A stretch of 26,563 nt of DNA, taken from positions 1 to 26,563 of the forward strand of contig CAJURN010000024.1 of the NCBI GenBank assembly GCA_910589055.1, given 5' to 3'. The position numbers and the translations under genes were made by a program. This stretch comes from an uncultured Muribaculaceae bacterium (GTDB lineage: Bacteria; Bacteroidota; Bacteroidia; Bacteroidales; Muribaculaceae). A model generated the notes under the pieces. The model was not told the origin of the DNA. It worked only from the letters and a program-made list of their open reading frames with translations, and did no database searches. Positions 8,165 to 15,986 of this stretch are shown piece by piece; the first letter of the stretch is position 1, and each line of letters begins with the position of its first letter.

Positions 8165-8180
8165 GCCGAGCTCGGCTTAT
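8161..8180. repeat. Perfect 20-bp palindrome at the yifB stop / RAYT upstream side
   Basis: ATAAGCCGAGCTCGGCTTAT is an uninterrupted palindrome whose second to fourth bases are the yifB stop codon. It is GC-rich in the centre and has no T-run after it (TACCTTACGG follows), so it is a poor terminator. Position between yifB and a RAYT-type nuclease gene makes it a candidate recognition hairpin or an operator. No second copy was seen in the window. Confidence 0.8.
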
Positions 8181-8214
8181 TACCTTACGGACTCAAATTA
8201 AAAACGCAGCTCTC

Positions 8215-9144
8215 ATGCAGGACAAACCGGCTTATTACAAAGCGACTATCCCAAATAACCACCGCAGGGCAAGCTGGCATGATTACCATAGCCGATGTAT
8301 GTATATGGTAACGTTCAACAAATCTGCGGCAGCTCCATTATTCAGTGATATCAAACTTGAAGGGAAAGAAGCTGTTCTCACTTTGACTCCATTCGGGAAG
8401 ATTGTTGAAGAAGAGATTATCGGCACCCCTCTGCATAATCCTCAGGTCAGCATTATCGCACAAGTTGTAATGCCCGATCATGTCCATTTTATTATATTTG
8501 TAAAAGAACCGATAAAAAAGCACCTCGGGAATATAGTACAGGCAATCAAGGCATCAGCTACTAAAAGAATCCGGGAACTTTGCGGTGACAAAACACTGCT
8601 CGTATTCGCCCCGGAATTCCATGATAGAATAATTTACAGAAGAGGACAACTTGACATTCTGAAAAAGTACATCCGCCGGAATCCTTATCGGTTGGCGGTG
8701 AGGAGGGAGAGGCCGGAGTTTTTTGCAAGGGCGCTTAATCTCCGCATTGGCGAGGCGATGGTGAGGGCTTATGGGAATATGTTTCTTCTGAGGAATCCGT
8801 TCAAGGAGCAGGTGGTTGTGCACCGCCGGGATTCAGAACAGACAAAGGCCATGCAAAAGGAGCGCTGGCTCTATGCCGCAGCCAATGGCGGGGTGTTGGT
8901 GTCGCCTTTTATTTCCAAGGCTGAAAAGGAGATAAGGAATGAAGCAGAGACGCTTGGCGCCAGGTTCATTCTCATAAGCAACGAAACAATGGGAGAACGC
9001 TTCAAGCCGTCAGGTCGCGATTTCGAGCTGTGTGAACAAGGCCGGCTTCTGATAATCTCCCAACCTCATCCTCAACTTGACCGCGCTGCGTGCCTGGCGA
9101 TGAACCGACTGGCTGAGGAAGTGTGCTGCGTGGCGGACGTTTGA
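8215..9144 (+). CDS. RAYT-type HUH/Y1 nuclease fused to a DprA/SMF-like domain
   Basis: The 309-aa product has two parts. Residues about 15-170 form a Y1 transposase (IS200-like, REP-associated tyrosine transposase) fold: YMVTFN near 30, the HUH motif MPDHVHF (His89, His91), the RRGQLDILKKYIRRNP helix with Tyr152 four residues before the NP pair, as for the catalytic Tyr of E. coli TnpA-REP. The nuclease therefore looks intact. Residues about 185-305 resemble the Rossmann-like DprA/SMF domain: ANGGVLVSPFISKAEKEI (223-240), GARFILIS, RFKPSGRDFELCEQGRLLII (262-281), and a final NRLAEEV helix. Ordinary RAYTs end near residue 170-200, so the second half is an addition. The first half is about 30-42% GC in sampled stretches, against about 58% just after 8700. 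The ATG at 8215 is preferred to a TTG at 8140 that overlaps yifB. No tandem insertion-sequence ends are seen, so this is probably a domesticated gene. Confidence 0.8.
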   Translation: MQDKPAYYKATIPNNHRRASWHDYHSRCMYMVTFNKSAAAPLFSDIKLEGKEAVLTLTPFGKIVEEEIIGTPLHNPQVSIIAQVVMPDHVHFIIFVKEPIKKHLGNIVQAIKASATKRIRELCGDKTLLVFAPEFHDRIIYRRGQLDILKKYIRRNPYRLAVRRERPEFFARALNLRIGEAMVRAYGNMFLLRNPFKEQVVVHRRDSEQTKAMQKERWLYAAANGGVLVSPFISKAEKEIRNEAETLGARFILISNETMGERFKPSGRDFELCEQGRLLIISQPHPQLDRAACLAMNRLAEEVCCVADV

Positions 9145-9155
9145 AAAATTATGGC

Positions 9156-9163
9156 TAAATTTG
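9156..9163 (+). promoter_or_regulatory. -7 box upstream of the NhaC-type antiporter gene
   Basis: TAAATTTG matches TAnnTTTG and lies 25 bases before the ATG at 9189. The closest TTTG (9140-9143) leaves only 12 bases of spacer, so the -33 element is poor or absent. Confidence 0.5.
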
Positions 9164-9188
9164 CAGAGCAAAAAATCAGATTTCATAT

Positions 9189-10514
9189 ATGGGACTTCCC
9201 GGTGTTGATACTCGGCGGGGATTGCTTGCGCTTTCGCCCGTAGTCGTTTTTCTTGTGTGTTATGTAGTAGTGTCGATTGTGCTCGGCGACTTCTACAAGA
9301 TGCCTGTTTCCGTGGCGCTTCTGCTGGCCTCGATGTGGGGCATAGCGGTTTTCCGGGGATATTCGCTCGCGGAACGTATCGAGATATACTCCCGTGCGGC
9401 AGGACACGTCAACATCCTGTATATGATATGGATTTTTGTGCTTGCCGGGGCTTTCGCCTCGCTTGCCAAGTCGATAGGCTCGGTTGAGGCCACGGTGAAT
9501 CTCGCGCTGTCGGTATTTCCTCCCAACCTGATTCTTCCCACGCTGTTTTTCGCGGCATGTTTCATTTCCCTGTCAATAGGCACTTCCGTGGGTACGGTCG
9601 TCGCCCTGACTCCGCTTGCCGTGGAAATCGGAGGACTTGAAGGCGGCGATGTGGCGTTTTATGTGGCCGTGATTCTCGGAGGGGCTTTCTTTGGCGACAA
9701 CCTTTCGTTTATCTCCGACACGACTATCGCCGCCACCCGTTCGCAGGGATGTTCGATGGCCGATAAGTTCAAGGCCAATTCATGGATAGTGATTCCGGCC
9801 GCGGCTGTCACGCTTGCCCTCTATGCTTTCATGGGTTCGTCAACACCTGTGGTTGAGCTTGAACGCAGTTCCGAACCGTGGCTCATGCTCCCTTATGTGC
9901 TTGTTATTGTCACGGCTGTGATGGGAATGAATGTAACGCTCGTACTTTCCCTGGGACTTGCTTCGGCGGTGGTGCTGGGACTTGTTTACGGTCACAGCCT
10001 TATTGACATGGCCGGATATGCCGGCGCGGGTATCAACTCCATGGGCGAGCTTATTATCGTGACCTTGATGGCGGCGGGAATGTTAGGCATAATCAAGGAA
10101 GCCGGAGGAATACAGTACCTGCTCAACATACTCACGCGCCGCGTTCACGGCCGCCGCGGGGCGCAGGCTATCATTTCCATCCTTGTAGGACTCGTCAATC
10201 TGTGCACGGCCAACAATACCGTTGCAATCATAACCGTGGGTTCAATATCCAAGTCAATAGCCGAGCGTTACGGTGTTGATGCCCGCAAGAGCGCATCCTT
10301 GCTCGACACGGCCTCGTGTATAGTCCAGGCCTTGATTCCTTACGGAGCGCAGACGCTCTTGGCTACATCGCTTGCCTCCCTGTCGCCGGGCGCTTTGCTG
10401 CCGTATCTCTACTATCCCTGGGTGCTCACGGCATCCTTAGTGCTGTCGATTATCTTCCTCTATCCCCGGCGTCTCAACCGCCCGAGAACCGAAGACTCAA
10501 CCCAAAGCCGCTAA
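9189..10514 (+). CDS. NhaC-family Na+/H+ antiporter
   Basis: The 441-aa product is an inner-membrane protein with about eleven or twelve hydrophobic segments over its whole length. The signature GGAFFGDNLSFISDTTIAA (about 164-182) is the conserved NhaC motif; the segment ISLSIGTSVGTVVALTPLAVEIG (126-148) is also typical. Known members exchange cytoplasmic Na+ (in some cases with organic substrates such as malate/lactate) for H+; the substrate here is not determined. The ATG at 9189 follows a -7 box by 25 bases, so the gene probably has its own promoter. It is the last gene of the plus-strand arm: its final 18 bases overlap the end of the convergent folK gene, with no terminator between them. 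Confidence 0.88.
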   Translation: MGLPGVDTRRGLLALSPVVVFLVCYVVVSIVLGDFYKMPVSVALLLASMWGIAVFRGYSLAERIEIYSRAAGHVNILYMIWIFVLAGAFASLAKSIGSVEATVNLALSVFPPNLILPTLFFAACFISLSIGTSVGTVVALTPLAVEIGGLEGGDVAFYVAVILGGAFFGDNLSFISDTTIAATRSQGCSMADKFKANSWIVIPAAAVTLALYAFMGSSTPVVELERSSEPWLMLPYVLVIVTAVMGMNVTLVLSLGLASAVVLGLVYGHSLIDMAGYAGAGINSMGELIIVTLMAAGMLGIIKEAGGIQYLLNILTRRVHGRRGAQAIISILVGLVNLCTANNTVAIITVGSISKSIAERYGVDARKSASLLDTASCIVQALIPYGAQTLLATSLASLSPGALLPYLYYPWVLTASLVLSIIFLYPRRLNRPRTEDSTQSR

Positions 10515-10985
10515 AAGCTCCGACGGCGTCATGTGCAGTAAGGGATGACGCCACGACGGGTCGAGAGTGTGCATCGGATGCAGTACGAAGGGGCGCAGGT
10601 GCATGCGCGGATGGGGAGCGGTAACGTGAGGGGTGCTTATCACGCGCTCGTCAACGGCTATTATGTCGATGTCGAGTTCCCGGTCGCGGTAGCTGCCGTC
10701 GGGATTGCGATGCGGCATCGACGAGATGGAACGCTCGATGGCGCTCAGACGCAAATAAATGCCGTCTACGGCTTCTTCCGAGGGTAGGAAGGGGAAATCT
10801 ATCATCAGACCGATATTGACGAACATGGAGCTTGAAACGAAGCCCCACGGCTCGCTGTAATATGGCGGCGCGACTGTGACTGCGGCTCCGCACGGGCCGA
10901 AGGCATTGACGACAGCGGCGACAGCGCGTCCGGTGAGGACGCGGCTGTCGCCGCTGTTTGAGCCTATGTTGAGGTGCAGGCGCAT
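10497..10985 (-). CDS. folK: HPPK, 2-amino-4-hydroxy-6-hydroxymethyldihydropteridine pyrophosphokinase
   Basis: FolK transfers pyrophosphate from ATP to 6-hydroxymethyl-dihydropterin in folate synthesis. The 162-aa product has the N-terminal LNIGSNSGD (GSN), YYSEPWGF and FVNIGLMID core strands, and the signature RDRELDIDIIAVDE, equivalent to the R-x-LDlDil motif that supplies the Mg-binding aspartates. The C-terminal HPRMHLRPFVLHPM segment is also typical. Its start codon shares one base with the infB stop (TGATG), so it is translated as the last gene of the rimP-nusA-infB transcript. Its end overlaps nhaC from the other strand by 18 bases. Confidence 0.93.
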   Translation of the reverse strand: MRLHLNIGSNSGDSRVLTGRAVAAVVNAFGPCGAAVTVAPPYYSEPWGFVSSSMFVNIGLMIDFPFLPSEEAVDGIYLRLSAIERSISSMPHRNPDGSYRDRELDIDIIAVDERVISTPHVTAPHPRMHLRPFVLHPMHTLDPSWRHPLLHMTPSELLAALG

Positions 10986-13957
10986 CAGTCGAGTGCGCGA
11001 GACACCTGTACTTCTTCGAAGCCTTCAATCATATCGCCAATCTTGATGTCGTTGTAACCGGCGATTGAAAGACCGCAGTCGTAGCCTGAGAGAACCTCCT
11101 TGGCGTCGTCCTTGAAGCGCTTGAGCGAACCGAGCTCGCCTGTGTAACGCACGATACCCTCGCGGATGAGACGTACCTTGCAGCCGCGTTTGAGCTTGCC
11201 TTCGCGCACGATAGCACCGGCAATCGTACCCACCTTGGAAATGTGGTAGGTTTCGAGAACTTCGGCGGAACCGATGATTTCCTCCTTGATTTCGGGAGCG
11301 AGCATGCCCTGCATCGCGTCCTTGACTTCCTCGATGGCCTGGTAGATGATGGAGTAGAGACGGATTTCTACGCCTTCACGTTCGGCGGCACGGCGGGCGG
11401 CCTGCGACGGACGCACCTGGAAGCCGATGATGATGGCATCGGATGCCGCTGCAAGGGTCACATCGCTTTCGGAAATCTCGCCCACGGCCTTGTGAAGCAC
11501 GTTGACCTGGATTTCTTCGGTCGAGAGCTTGATGAGCGAGTCGGAAAGAGCCTCGATTGAGCCGTCCACGTCGCCTTTGACGATGATGTTGAGCTCCTGG
11601 AAGTTTCCGATGGCACGGCGGCGACCGATATCCTCGAGGGTGAGAATCTTGGTCGTGCGCAGACCCTGCTCGCGCTGGAGCTGCTCGCGCTTGTTGGCGA
11701 TTTCGCGTGCCTCCTGTTCGGTTTCGAGCACGTTGAAAGTATCACCTGCGGTGGGAGCGCCGTTGAGGCCGAGAATCAGCGCCGGAGTGGCGGGGCCGGC
11801 TTCCTTGATGCGCTGGTTGCGTTCGTTGAACATGGCCTTGATTTTGCCATGGTGGTTTCCTGCGAGCACGATGTCGCCGATGCGGAGCGTACCGTTCTGC
11901 ACAAGTACGTTAGCCACATATCCGCGACCCTTGTCAAGCGAGGATTCGATGATAGTACCCACCGCACGGCGCTTGGGATTGGCCTTGAGGTCAAGCATTT
12001 CGGCTTCGAGAAGCACTTTTTCCATGAGTTCGTCAACGCCGATACCCTTCTTGGCCGAGATATCCTGGCTCTGGTATTTGCCACCCCATTCTTCCACGAG
12101 GTAGTTCATGGCGGCGAGTTCCTCCTTGATCTTGTCGGGATTTGCGTGGGGCTTGTCAATCTTGTTGATTGCAAACACGATGGGCACACCTGCTGCCGAA
12201 GCGTGGTTGATTGCCTCGATGGTCTGGGGCATCACGCTGTCGTCGGCTGCCACGATGATGATACAGATGTCGGTCACTTTCGCACCGCGGGCACGCATGG
12301 CGGTGAAGGCTTCGTGACCGGGGGTGTCGAGGAAGGTGATATGGCGGCCATCGGCGAGCTTCACGCTGTAAGAGCCGATGTGCTGTGTGATACCTCCGGC
12401 CTCGCCTGCGATTACGTTGGCGTTTCGGATGTAGTCGAGGAGCGATGTCTTACCGTGGTCCACATGGCCCATGACGGTGACAACCGGCGGACGGGACACG
12501 AGATCTTCTTCCGAATCTTCCTCCTGGTGGATTGCATCGGCCACTTCGGCGGAGACGTATTCGGTGGTGTAGCCGAATTCCTCGGCGACGATATTGATTG
12601 TCTCGGCATCAAGGCGCTGGTTGATCGACACCATCACGCCGAGATTCATACATGTTGCGATAACGTTGTTGACAGGCACGTCCATCATGATGGCGAGGTC
12701 GTTTGCGGTCACAAACTCGGTGAGTTTGAGCACGCGGCTCTCAGCCATTTCGGCTTTAGCGGCCTCGCGTTCGCGGTTGGCGTTGGCCTCGCGTTTTTCC
12801 TTACGCCACTTGGCACCCTTCTTGAGGTTCTTGTCCTTGGAAGTAAGGCGCGCGAGGGTTTCCTTTACCTGCTTCGATACGTCTTCCTCGTTCACCTCCA
12901 CGGGTGCGGGACGGCGGTTGCGTTCCTGGCCTCGGTTGTTTCCGCCACGGTTGTTCTGTCCGCCGCGGTTGCCCTGACCTCCTGCATTGCCGTTACGACG
13001 GTTATCGCCTGAGCCTGAATTGCCTTGGCCGCCGGCGTTACCGTTGCGGCGGTTGCGGTCGAAATCGGCGTTGCTCTGCTGACCTACCTTCTCGATATCC
13101 ACTTTTTCCTTACCGGTGATGCGGCGGCGCTTCTTGCGGTCGCCAGAGGCATCGGAGTTGGCTCCGGCGGCACGTCCGAGACGTTCGTTGCGGCGCTCTT
13201 CCTTGGTTTTCTTTTTTGGACGGGTGGTGAGATTGATGGCGTCGAGGTCGATTTTGCCCACGATGTTGAGCGAAGGACCGTTTGCGGGGCGTTCGAGGGT
13301 GAACACTTCCGGCTCGGTCTTTTCCTGAGCGGGTGCAGCTTCGGCTTCGGGTTTCTTGGGTTCGACTGTCTTTTCCGCTACGGGAGCCGGAGCGGGTTTG
13401 GGCTTGGCCGGAGCCGGAGCTGGCGCGGGCTTGGGAGCCGCCGGTTTGGGTGCAGGTGCGGGAGCCGGCTTTTCAGCAGGCTTCTCTACCGGTTTTTCCA
13501 CAGCGGGAGCTACGGGAGCCGGCGCGGGTTTGGGTTCCGGTTTAGGCGCGGGCTTGGGGGCCTCGACGGGTTCGGGTTTGGGCGCGGGAGCAGGCTCAGC
13601 CTTGGGAGCCGGTTCGGCAGGACGCTTCACCACGGGGTTGCCGTTTGCGTCGAGCTCGAGCTTGCCAAGGATGCGGGGCTTCTGGGGAGAGTCGGCCGTA
13701 ATTTTCACTTCCTGGGGCGCGGGAGCTTCCTGACGCTGCTGGCGCTGCGCTGCAGGCCGTGACAGAATCTGGGTTGAGCGGCTTTTTAAATCCTTGTCGC
13801 TTTTAAATTCGTCCATCAGCAGCTCCACGATATCCTCCTCCACGCGGGTGTTGGGGCTTTCGTCGATACTGATGTTTTTCTTACGCAAAAATTCTATTAC
13901 GGTCGGCAGCGACACGTTAAGATCTTTTGCAACTTTGCTGATTTTTGTTTTCGCCAT
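10985..13957 (-). CDS. infB: Translation initiation factor IF-2
   Basis: IF-2 is the GTPase that places initiator tRNA on the 30S subunit and promotes 50S joining. The 990-aa product has the N-terminal IF2_N helical domain (MAKTKISKVAKDLNVSLPTV, 1-60), then a long low-complexity region of Ala, Pro, Lys and Glu (about 85-215), a basic segment, and a Gly/Asn/Arg-rich repeat part (about 300-351). A second IF2_N-like domain (LTEFVTANDLAIMMDVPVNN) precedes the G domain. G1 is GHVDHGKT (497-504), followed by DTPGHEAF (G3) and NKID (G4); domains II-IV follow to the end. The ATG at 13957 is preferred to an upstream TTG at 13981 because MAKTKIS is the normal family N-terminus. It lies between nusA (172-base gap) and folK (1-base overlap), the conserved order. 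Confidence 0.97.
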   Translation of the reverse strand: MAKTKISKVAKDLNVSLPTVIEFLRKKNISIDESPNTRVEEDIVELLMDEFKSDKDLKSRSTQILSRPAAQRQQRQEAPAPQEVKITADSPQKPRILGKLELDANGNPVVKRPAEPAPKAEPAPAPKPEPVEAPKPAPKPEPKPAPAPVAPAVEKPVEKPAEKPAPAPAPKPAAPKPAPAPAPAKPKPAPAPVAEKTVEPKKPEAEAAPAQEKTEPEVFTLERPANGPSLNIVGKIDLDAINLTTRPKKKTKEERRNERLGRAAGANSDASGDRKKRRRITGKEKVDIEKVGQQSNADFDRNRRNGNAGGQGNSGSGDNRRNGNAGGQGNRGGQNNRGGNNRGQERNRRPAPVEVNEEDVSKQVKETLARLTSKDKNLKKGAKWRKEKREANANREREAAKAEMAESRVLKLTEFVTANDLAIMMDVPVNNVIATCMNLGVMVSINQRLDAETINIVAEEFGYTTEYVSAEVADAIHQEEDSEEDLVSRPPVVTVMGHVDHGKTSLLDYIRNANVIAGEAGGITQHIGSYSVKLADGRHITFLDTPGHEAFTAMRARGAKVTDICIIIVAADDSVMPQTIEAINHASAAGVPIVFAINKIDKPHANPDKIKEELAAMNYLVEEWGGKYQSQDISAKKGIGVDELMEKVLLEAEMLDLKANPKRRAVGTIIESSLDKGRGYVANVLVQNGTLRIGDIVLAGNHHGKIKAMFNERNQRIKEAGPATPALILGLNGAPTAGDTFNVLETEQEAREIANKREQLQREQGLRTTKILTLEDIGRRRAIGNFQELNIIVKGDVDGSIEALSDSLIKLSTEEIQVNVLHKAVGEISESDVTLAAASDAIIIGFQVRPSQAARRAAEREGVEIRLYSIIYQAIEEVKDAMQGMLAPEIKEEIIGSAEVLETYHISKVGTIAGAIVREGKLKRGCKVRLIREGIVRYTGELGSLKRFKDDAKEVLSGYDCGLSIAGYNDIKIGDMIEGFEEVQVSRALD

Positions 13958-13994
13958 ATATTCTCTGATGCTCTCGTGCAAGCCTTTAAGCCGC

Positions 13995-14011
13995 CCCGGA
14001 AGTGATCCGGG
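13995..14011. other. Short hairpin in the nusA-infB gap
   Basis: CCCGGA (13995-14000) and TCCGGG (14006-14011) form a perfect 6-bp stem with a 5-base loop, 38 bases upstream of the infB start. No T-run follows on the minus strand, so it is not a terminator; it may be a processing or leader structure. Confidence 0.5.
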
Positions 14012-14083
14012 AAGCGCGCCAATCTGCAGAGACGCGGTAAATTTGTTTCGTTAGTAGATGGTGGATAAGACTGTCGCGGACAT

Positions 14084-14112
14084 TTCCGGCTTCCTTGGTA
14101 GTGGAGCCGGAA
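14084..14112. other. 8-bp inverted repeat just after nusA
   Basis: TTCCGGCT (14084-14091) and AGCCGGAA (14105-14112) pair perfectly around a 13-base loop, 17 bases after the nusA stop codon in transcript order. No T-run follows. Together with the hairpin at 13995 it fills most of the 172-base nusA-infB gap, which holds no gene and no TAnnTTTG box. Confidence 0.55.
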
Positions 14113-14129
14113 GAGGGTGTGGAAGCGGA

Positions 14130-15428
14130 TTATTCTCCGGCTTCTTCCTCGGTGTCGGCGGAGTTGTCTTCTTCCTCGTCGTATTCCTTGCGGAGGATTG
14201 CCACCACGTCGTCGATGGTGTTTTCCTCAAGGTCGGATTTCTCCAGAAGTACCTCGCGCGGAGTGTTGAGCACGCTCTTGGCTGTAACGCAGCCTATGTC
14301 TTTGAGGGCGTCGATTACCCAGCCGTCGATTTCATCCTTGAAGTCATCCAGGAAGATGTCGTCTTCGTAGATCATTTCGGTGTTGCGGTAAACGTCGATC
14401 TCGTAGCCGGTGAGCATGGTCGCGAGCTTGATGTTGTGGCCGTTCTTGCCGATTGCGAGCGACACTTCCTCGGGACGAAGGAATACTTCGGCTTTCTTGT
14501 TTTCCTCATCGAGACGGATTGTGGATATTGTGGCAGGCGACAGGGCGCGCTGGATAAAGAGCGAGGGGTTGTTGGTGTAGTTGATTACGTCGATGTTCTC
14601 GTTGCGGAGCTCGCGAACGATACCGTGGATACGTGAACCTTTCACGCCAACGCAAGCGCCAACGGGGTCGATGCGGTCGTCGTAGCTCTCGACTGCGATT
14701 TTGGCGCGTTCTCCCGGGATGCGGGCCACGGCGCGGATGTTGATGAGTCCGTCGTGGATTTCGGGAACTTCAAGCTCGAAAAGGCGGCGGAGGAAGTTCT
14801 CGTTGGTGCGGGAAACGGTAATCTTGGGGTTGTTGTTCTTGTTGTCGACATTGGCGATGACTGCGCGTACAGTCTCGCCTTTGCGGAAGAAGTCGCCGGG
14901 AATTGATTCGCTCTTGGGAAGGAGAAGTTCGTTCTTCTCGTCGTCGAGCAGAAGGGTCTCGCGCGACCATGTCTGGTACACTTCGCCTGTCACGAGCTCA
15001 CCCTCGAGGTCTTTGAATTTCTCGAACACGGCTTCTTTCTGGAGGTCGAGGATACGGCTCTGCAGTGTCTGACGGAGGTTGAGGATGGCACGGCGTCCGA
15101 ATTTCTCGAAAATGATTTCACGTGAGTGCTCCTCGCCAACTTCAGCTTCGGGGTCGTCGTCGGCGCGGGCGTCGGTGAGGGAGATTTCGAGGTTGGGATT
15201 GGTAACTTCGCCGTCGGGAACTACGGTGAGGTTCTGGAAAATCTGAACGTCGCCCTTATCGGGGTTGAGAATCACGTCGAGATTCTCGTCGGTGCCGAAC
15301 ATTTTGGCGAGGACGTTGCGGAACGATTCTTCCAGCACGCTTATCATTGTAGTCTTGTCGATGTTCTTGAGTTCCTTAAACTCGGCGAACTGCTCGACCA
15401 TATTGGGAGTTTCCTCTTTCTTTGCCAT
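14130..15428 (-). CDS. nusA: Transcription termination/antitermination factor NusA
   Basis: NusA binds RNA polymerase and RNA and controls pausing, intrinsic termination and antitermination. The 432-aa product has the NusA N-terminal domain (about 1-125, MISVLEESFRNVLAK), an S1 domain (about 140-205, ELVTGEVYQTWSRETLLLDDEKNEL), KH1 (about 230-300, GERAKIAVESYDDRIDPVGACVG) and KH2 (about 300-365, EVSLAIGKNGHNIKLATMLTG). A short helical domain (about 390-420) precedes a strongly acidic tail (DEEEDNSADTEEEAGE). The length fits Bacteroidetes NusA, without the two extra C-terminal acidic repeats of E. coli. It lies 56 A-rich bases after rimP and before infB, the standard order. A terminator-like hairpin in the operon leader would be a natural site for NusA autoregulation. 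Confidence 0.97.
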   Translation of the reverse strand: MAKKEETPNMVEQFAEFKELKNIDKTTMISVLEESFRNVLAKMFGTDENLDVILNPDKGDVQIFQNLTVVPDGEVTNPNLEISLTDARADDDPEAEVGEEHSREIIFEKFGRRAILNLRQTLQSRILDLQKEAVFEKFKDLEGELVTGEVYQTWSRETLLLDDEKNELLLPKSESIPGDFFRKGETVRAVIANVDNKNNNPKITVSRTNENFLRRLFELEVPEIHDGLINIRAVARIPGERAKIAVESYDDRIDPVGACVGVKGSRIHGIVRELRNENIDVINYTNNPSLFIQRALSPATISTIRLDEENKKAEVFLRPEEVSLAIGKNGHNIKLATMLTGYEIDVYRNTEMIYEDDIFLDDFKDEIDGWVIDALKDIGCVTAKSVLNTPREVLLEKSDLEENTIDDVVAILRKEYDEEEDNSADTEEEAGE

Positions 15429-15484
15429 GGTGGGAAGTGTGGTTTTTAGCTTTGACCGGGTGGTTTTTGCGTTATTTTAATTTT

Positions 15485-15973
15485 TTAGAATTTTATCAGA
15501 TATTTCACCGACTTGCAGTCGGCGGCTCGGAGTTCGACAGGCTCGTCGCGGAGCACGGGACGCTTTGCGCCCGGCTCTTTCACCTTTGTCTGCACCGTAA
15601 CGGTGAAGCTCACATCGCCGGGGTCGGAAGGATTTTCGGGAGCCACGGCGGCGAGCACGCCTTTGATTTTGCGGCCGTCGCGGGTAAGTACCTCCACGTC
15701 GTTGCCGATGTTCTTGGCATACTGTCCGTAGACCTTGAATGGCGATGTCAGGCCTGCCGAGCCAACTTCGAGCTCGTAGTACTCGACGTCGCGGTCGAAC
15801 ACCGATTCGATTTTGCGTGTGATGGCCGCGCAGGTGTCGATGTCGACGCCGGATGCGGAGTCAATCTCCACGGTGATTTCATTGGAAGGGGTCACGCGGG
15901 CGTCAACAAAAAACATGTCGGTACCTTCGAGTGCTTCCTTGACTGTATTGATGAGCAGAGTCTTGTCAATCAT
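15485..15973 (-). CDS. rimP: Ribosome maturation factor RimP
   Basis: RimP helps 30S subunit assembly. The 162-aa product shows the family core: LINTVKEALEGTDMFFVDARVTPSNEITVEIDSASGVDIDTCAAITRKIE (about 8-57), YYELEVGSAGLTSPFKVYGQYAKNIG (about 64-90) as the equivalent of the usual YxLEVSSPGLdRPL segment, and the C-terminal SH3-like part with VLTRDGRKIKGVLAAV. The GSAGL variant is common in Bacteroidetes. The frame is open further upstream to 16096, but that stretch covers the promoter and a terminator-like hairpin, so the ATG at 15973 is chosen. It is the first gene of rimP-nusA-infB-folK. Confidence 0.93.
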   Translation of the reverse strand: MIDKTLLINTVKEALEGTDMFFVDARVTPSNEITVEIDSASGVDIDTCAAITRKIESVFDRDVEYYELEVGSAGLTSPFKVYGQYAKNIGNDVEVLTRDGRKIKGVLAAVAPENPSDPGDVSFTVTVQTKVKEPGAKRPVLRDEPVELRAADCKSVKYLIKF

Positions 15974-15986
15974 ATATTCGGATATT

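Noticed and set aside
8140..8214. TTG start of the RAYT fusion overlapping yifB
   Set aside because: The 25 extra residues are encoded across the yifB end and palindrome and do not resemble RAYT N-termini; ATG at 8215 preferred.
8215..9144. Active insertion sequence
   Set aside because: No terminal repeats, target-site duplications or second mobile gene are seen; RAYTs are usually single-copy domesticated genes.
11849..13012. Long plus-strand open frame of 387 codons opposite infB
   Set aside because: It is antisense to the well-conserved IF-2 G-domain region, has Cys/His-rich, non-family sequence and no promoter; a shadow of GC-rich coding.
13025..13762. Plus-strand Gly/Arg-rich frames opposite the infB N-terminal region
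   Set aside because: They mirror the Ala/Pro/Lys low-complexity DNA of infB.
13957..13981. Upstream TTG start of infB
   Set aside because: MAKTKIS at 13957 is the normal IF-2 N-terminus; the extra eight residues have no family support.
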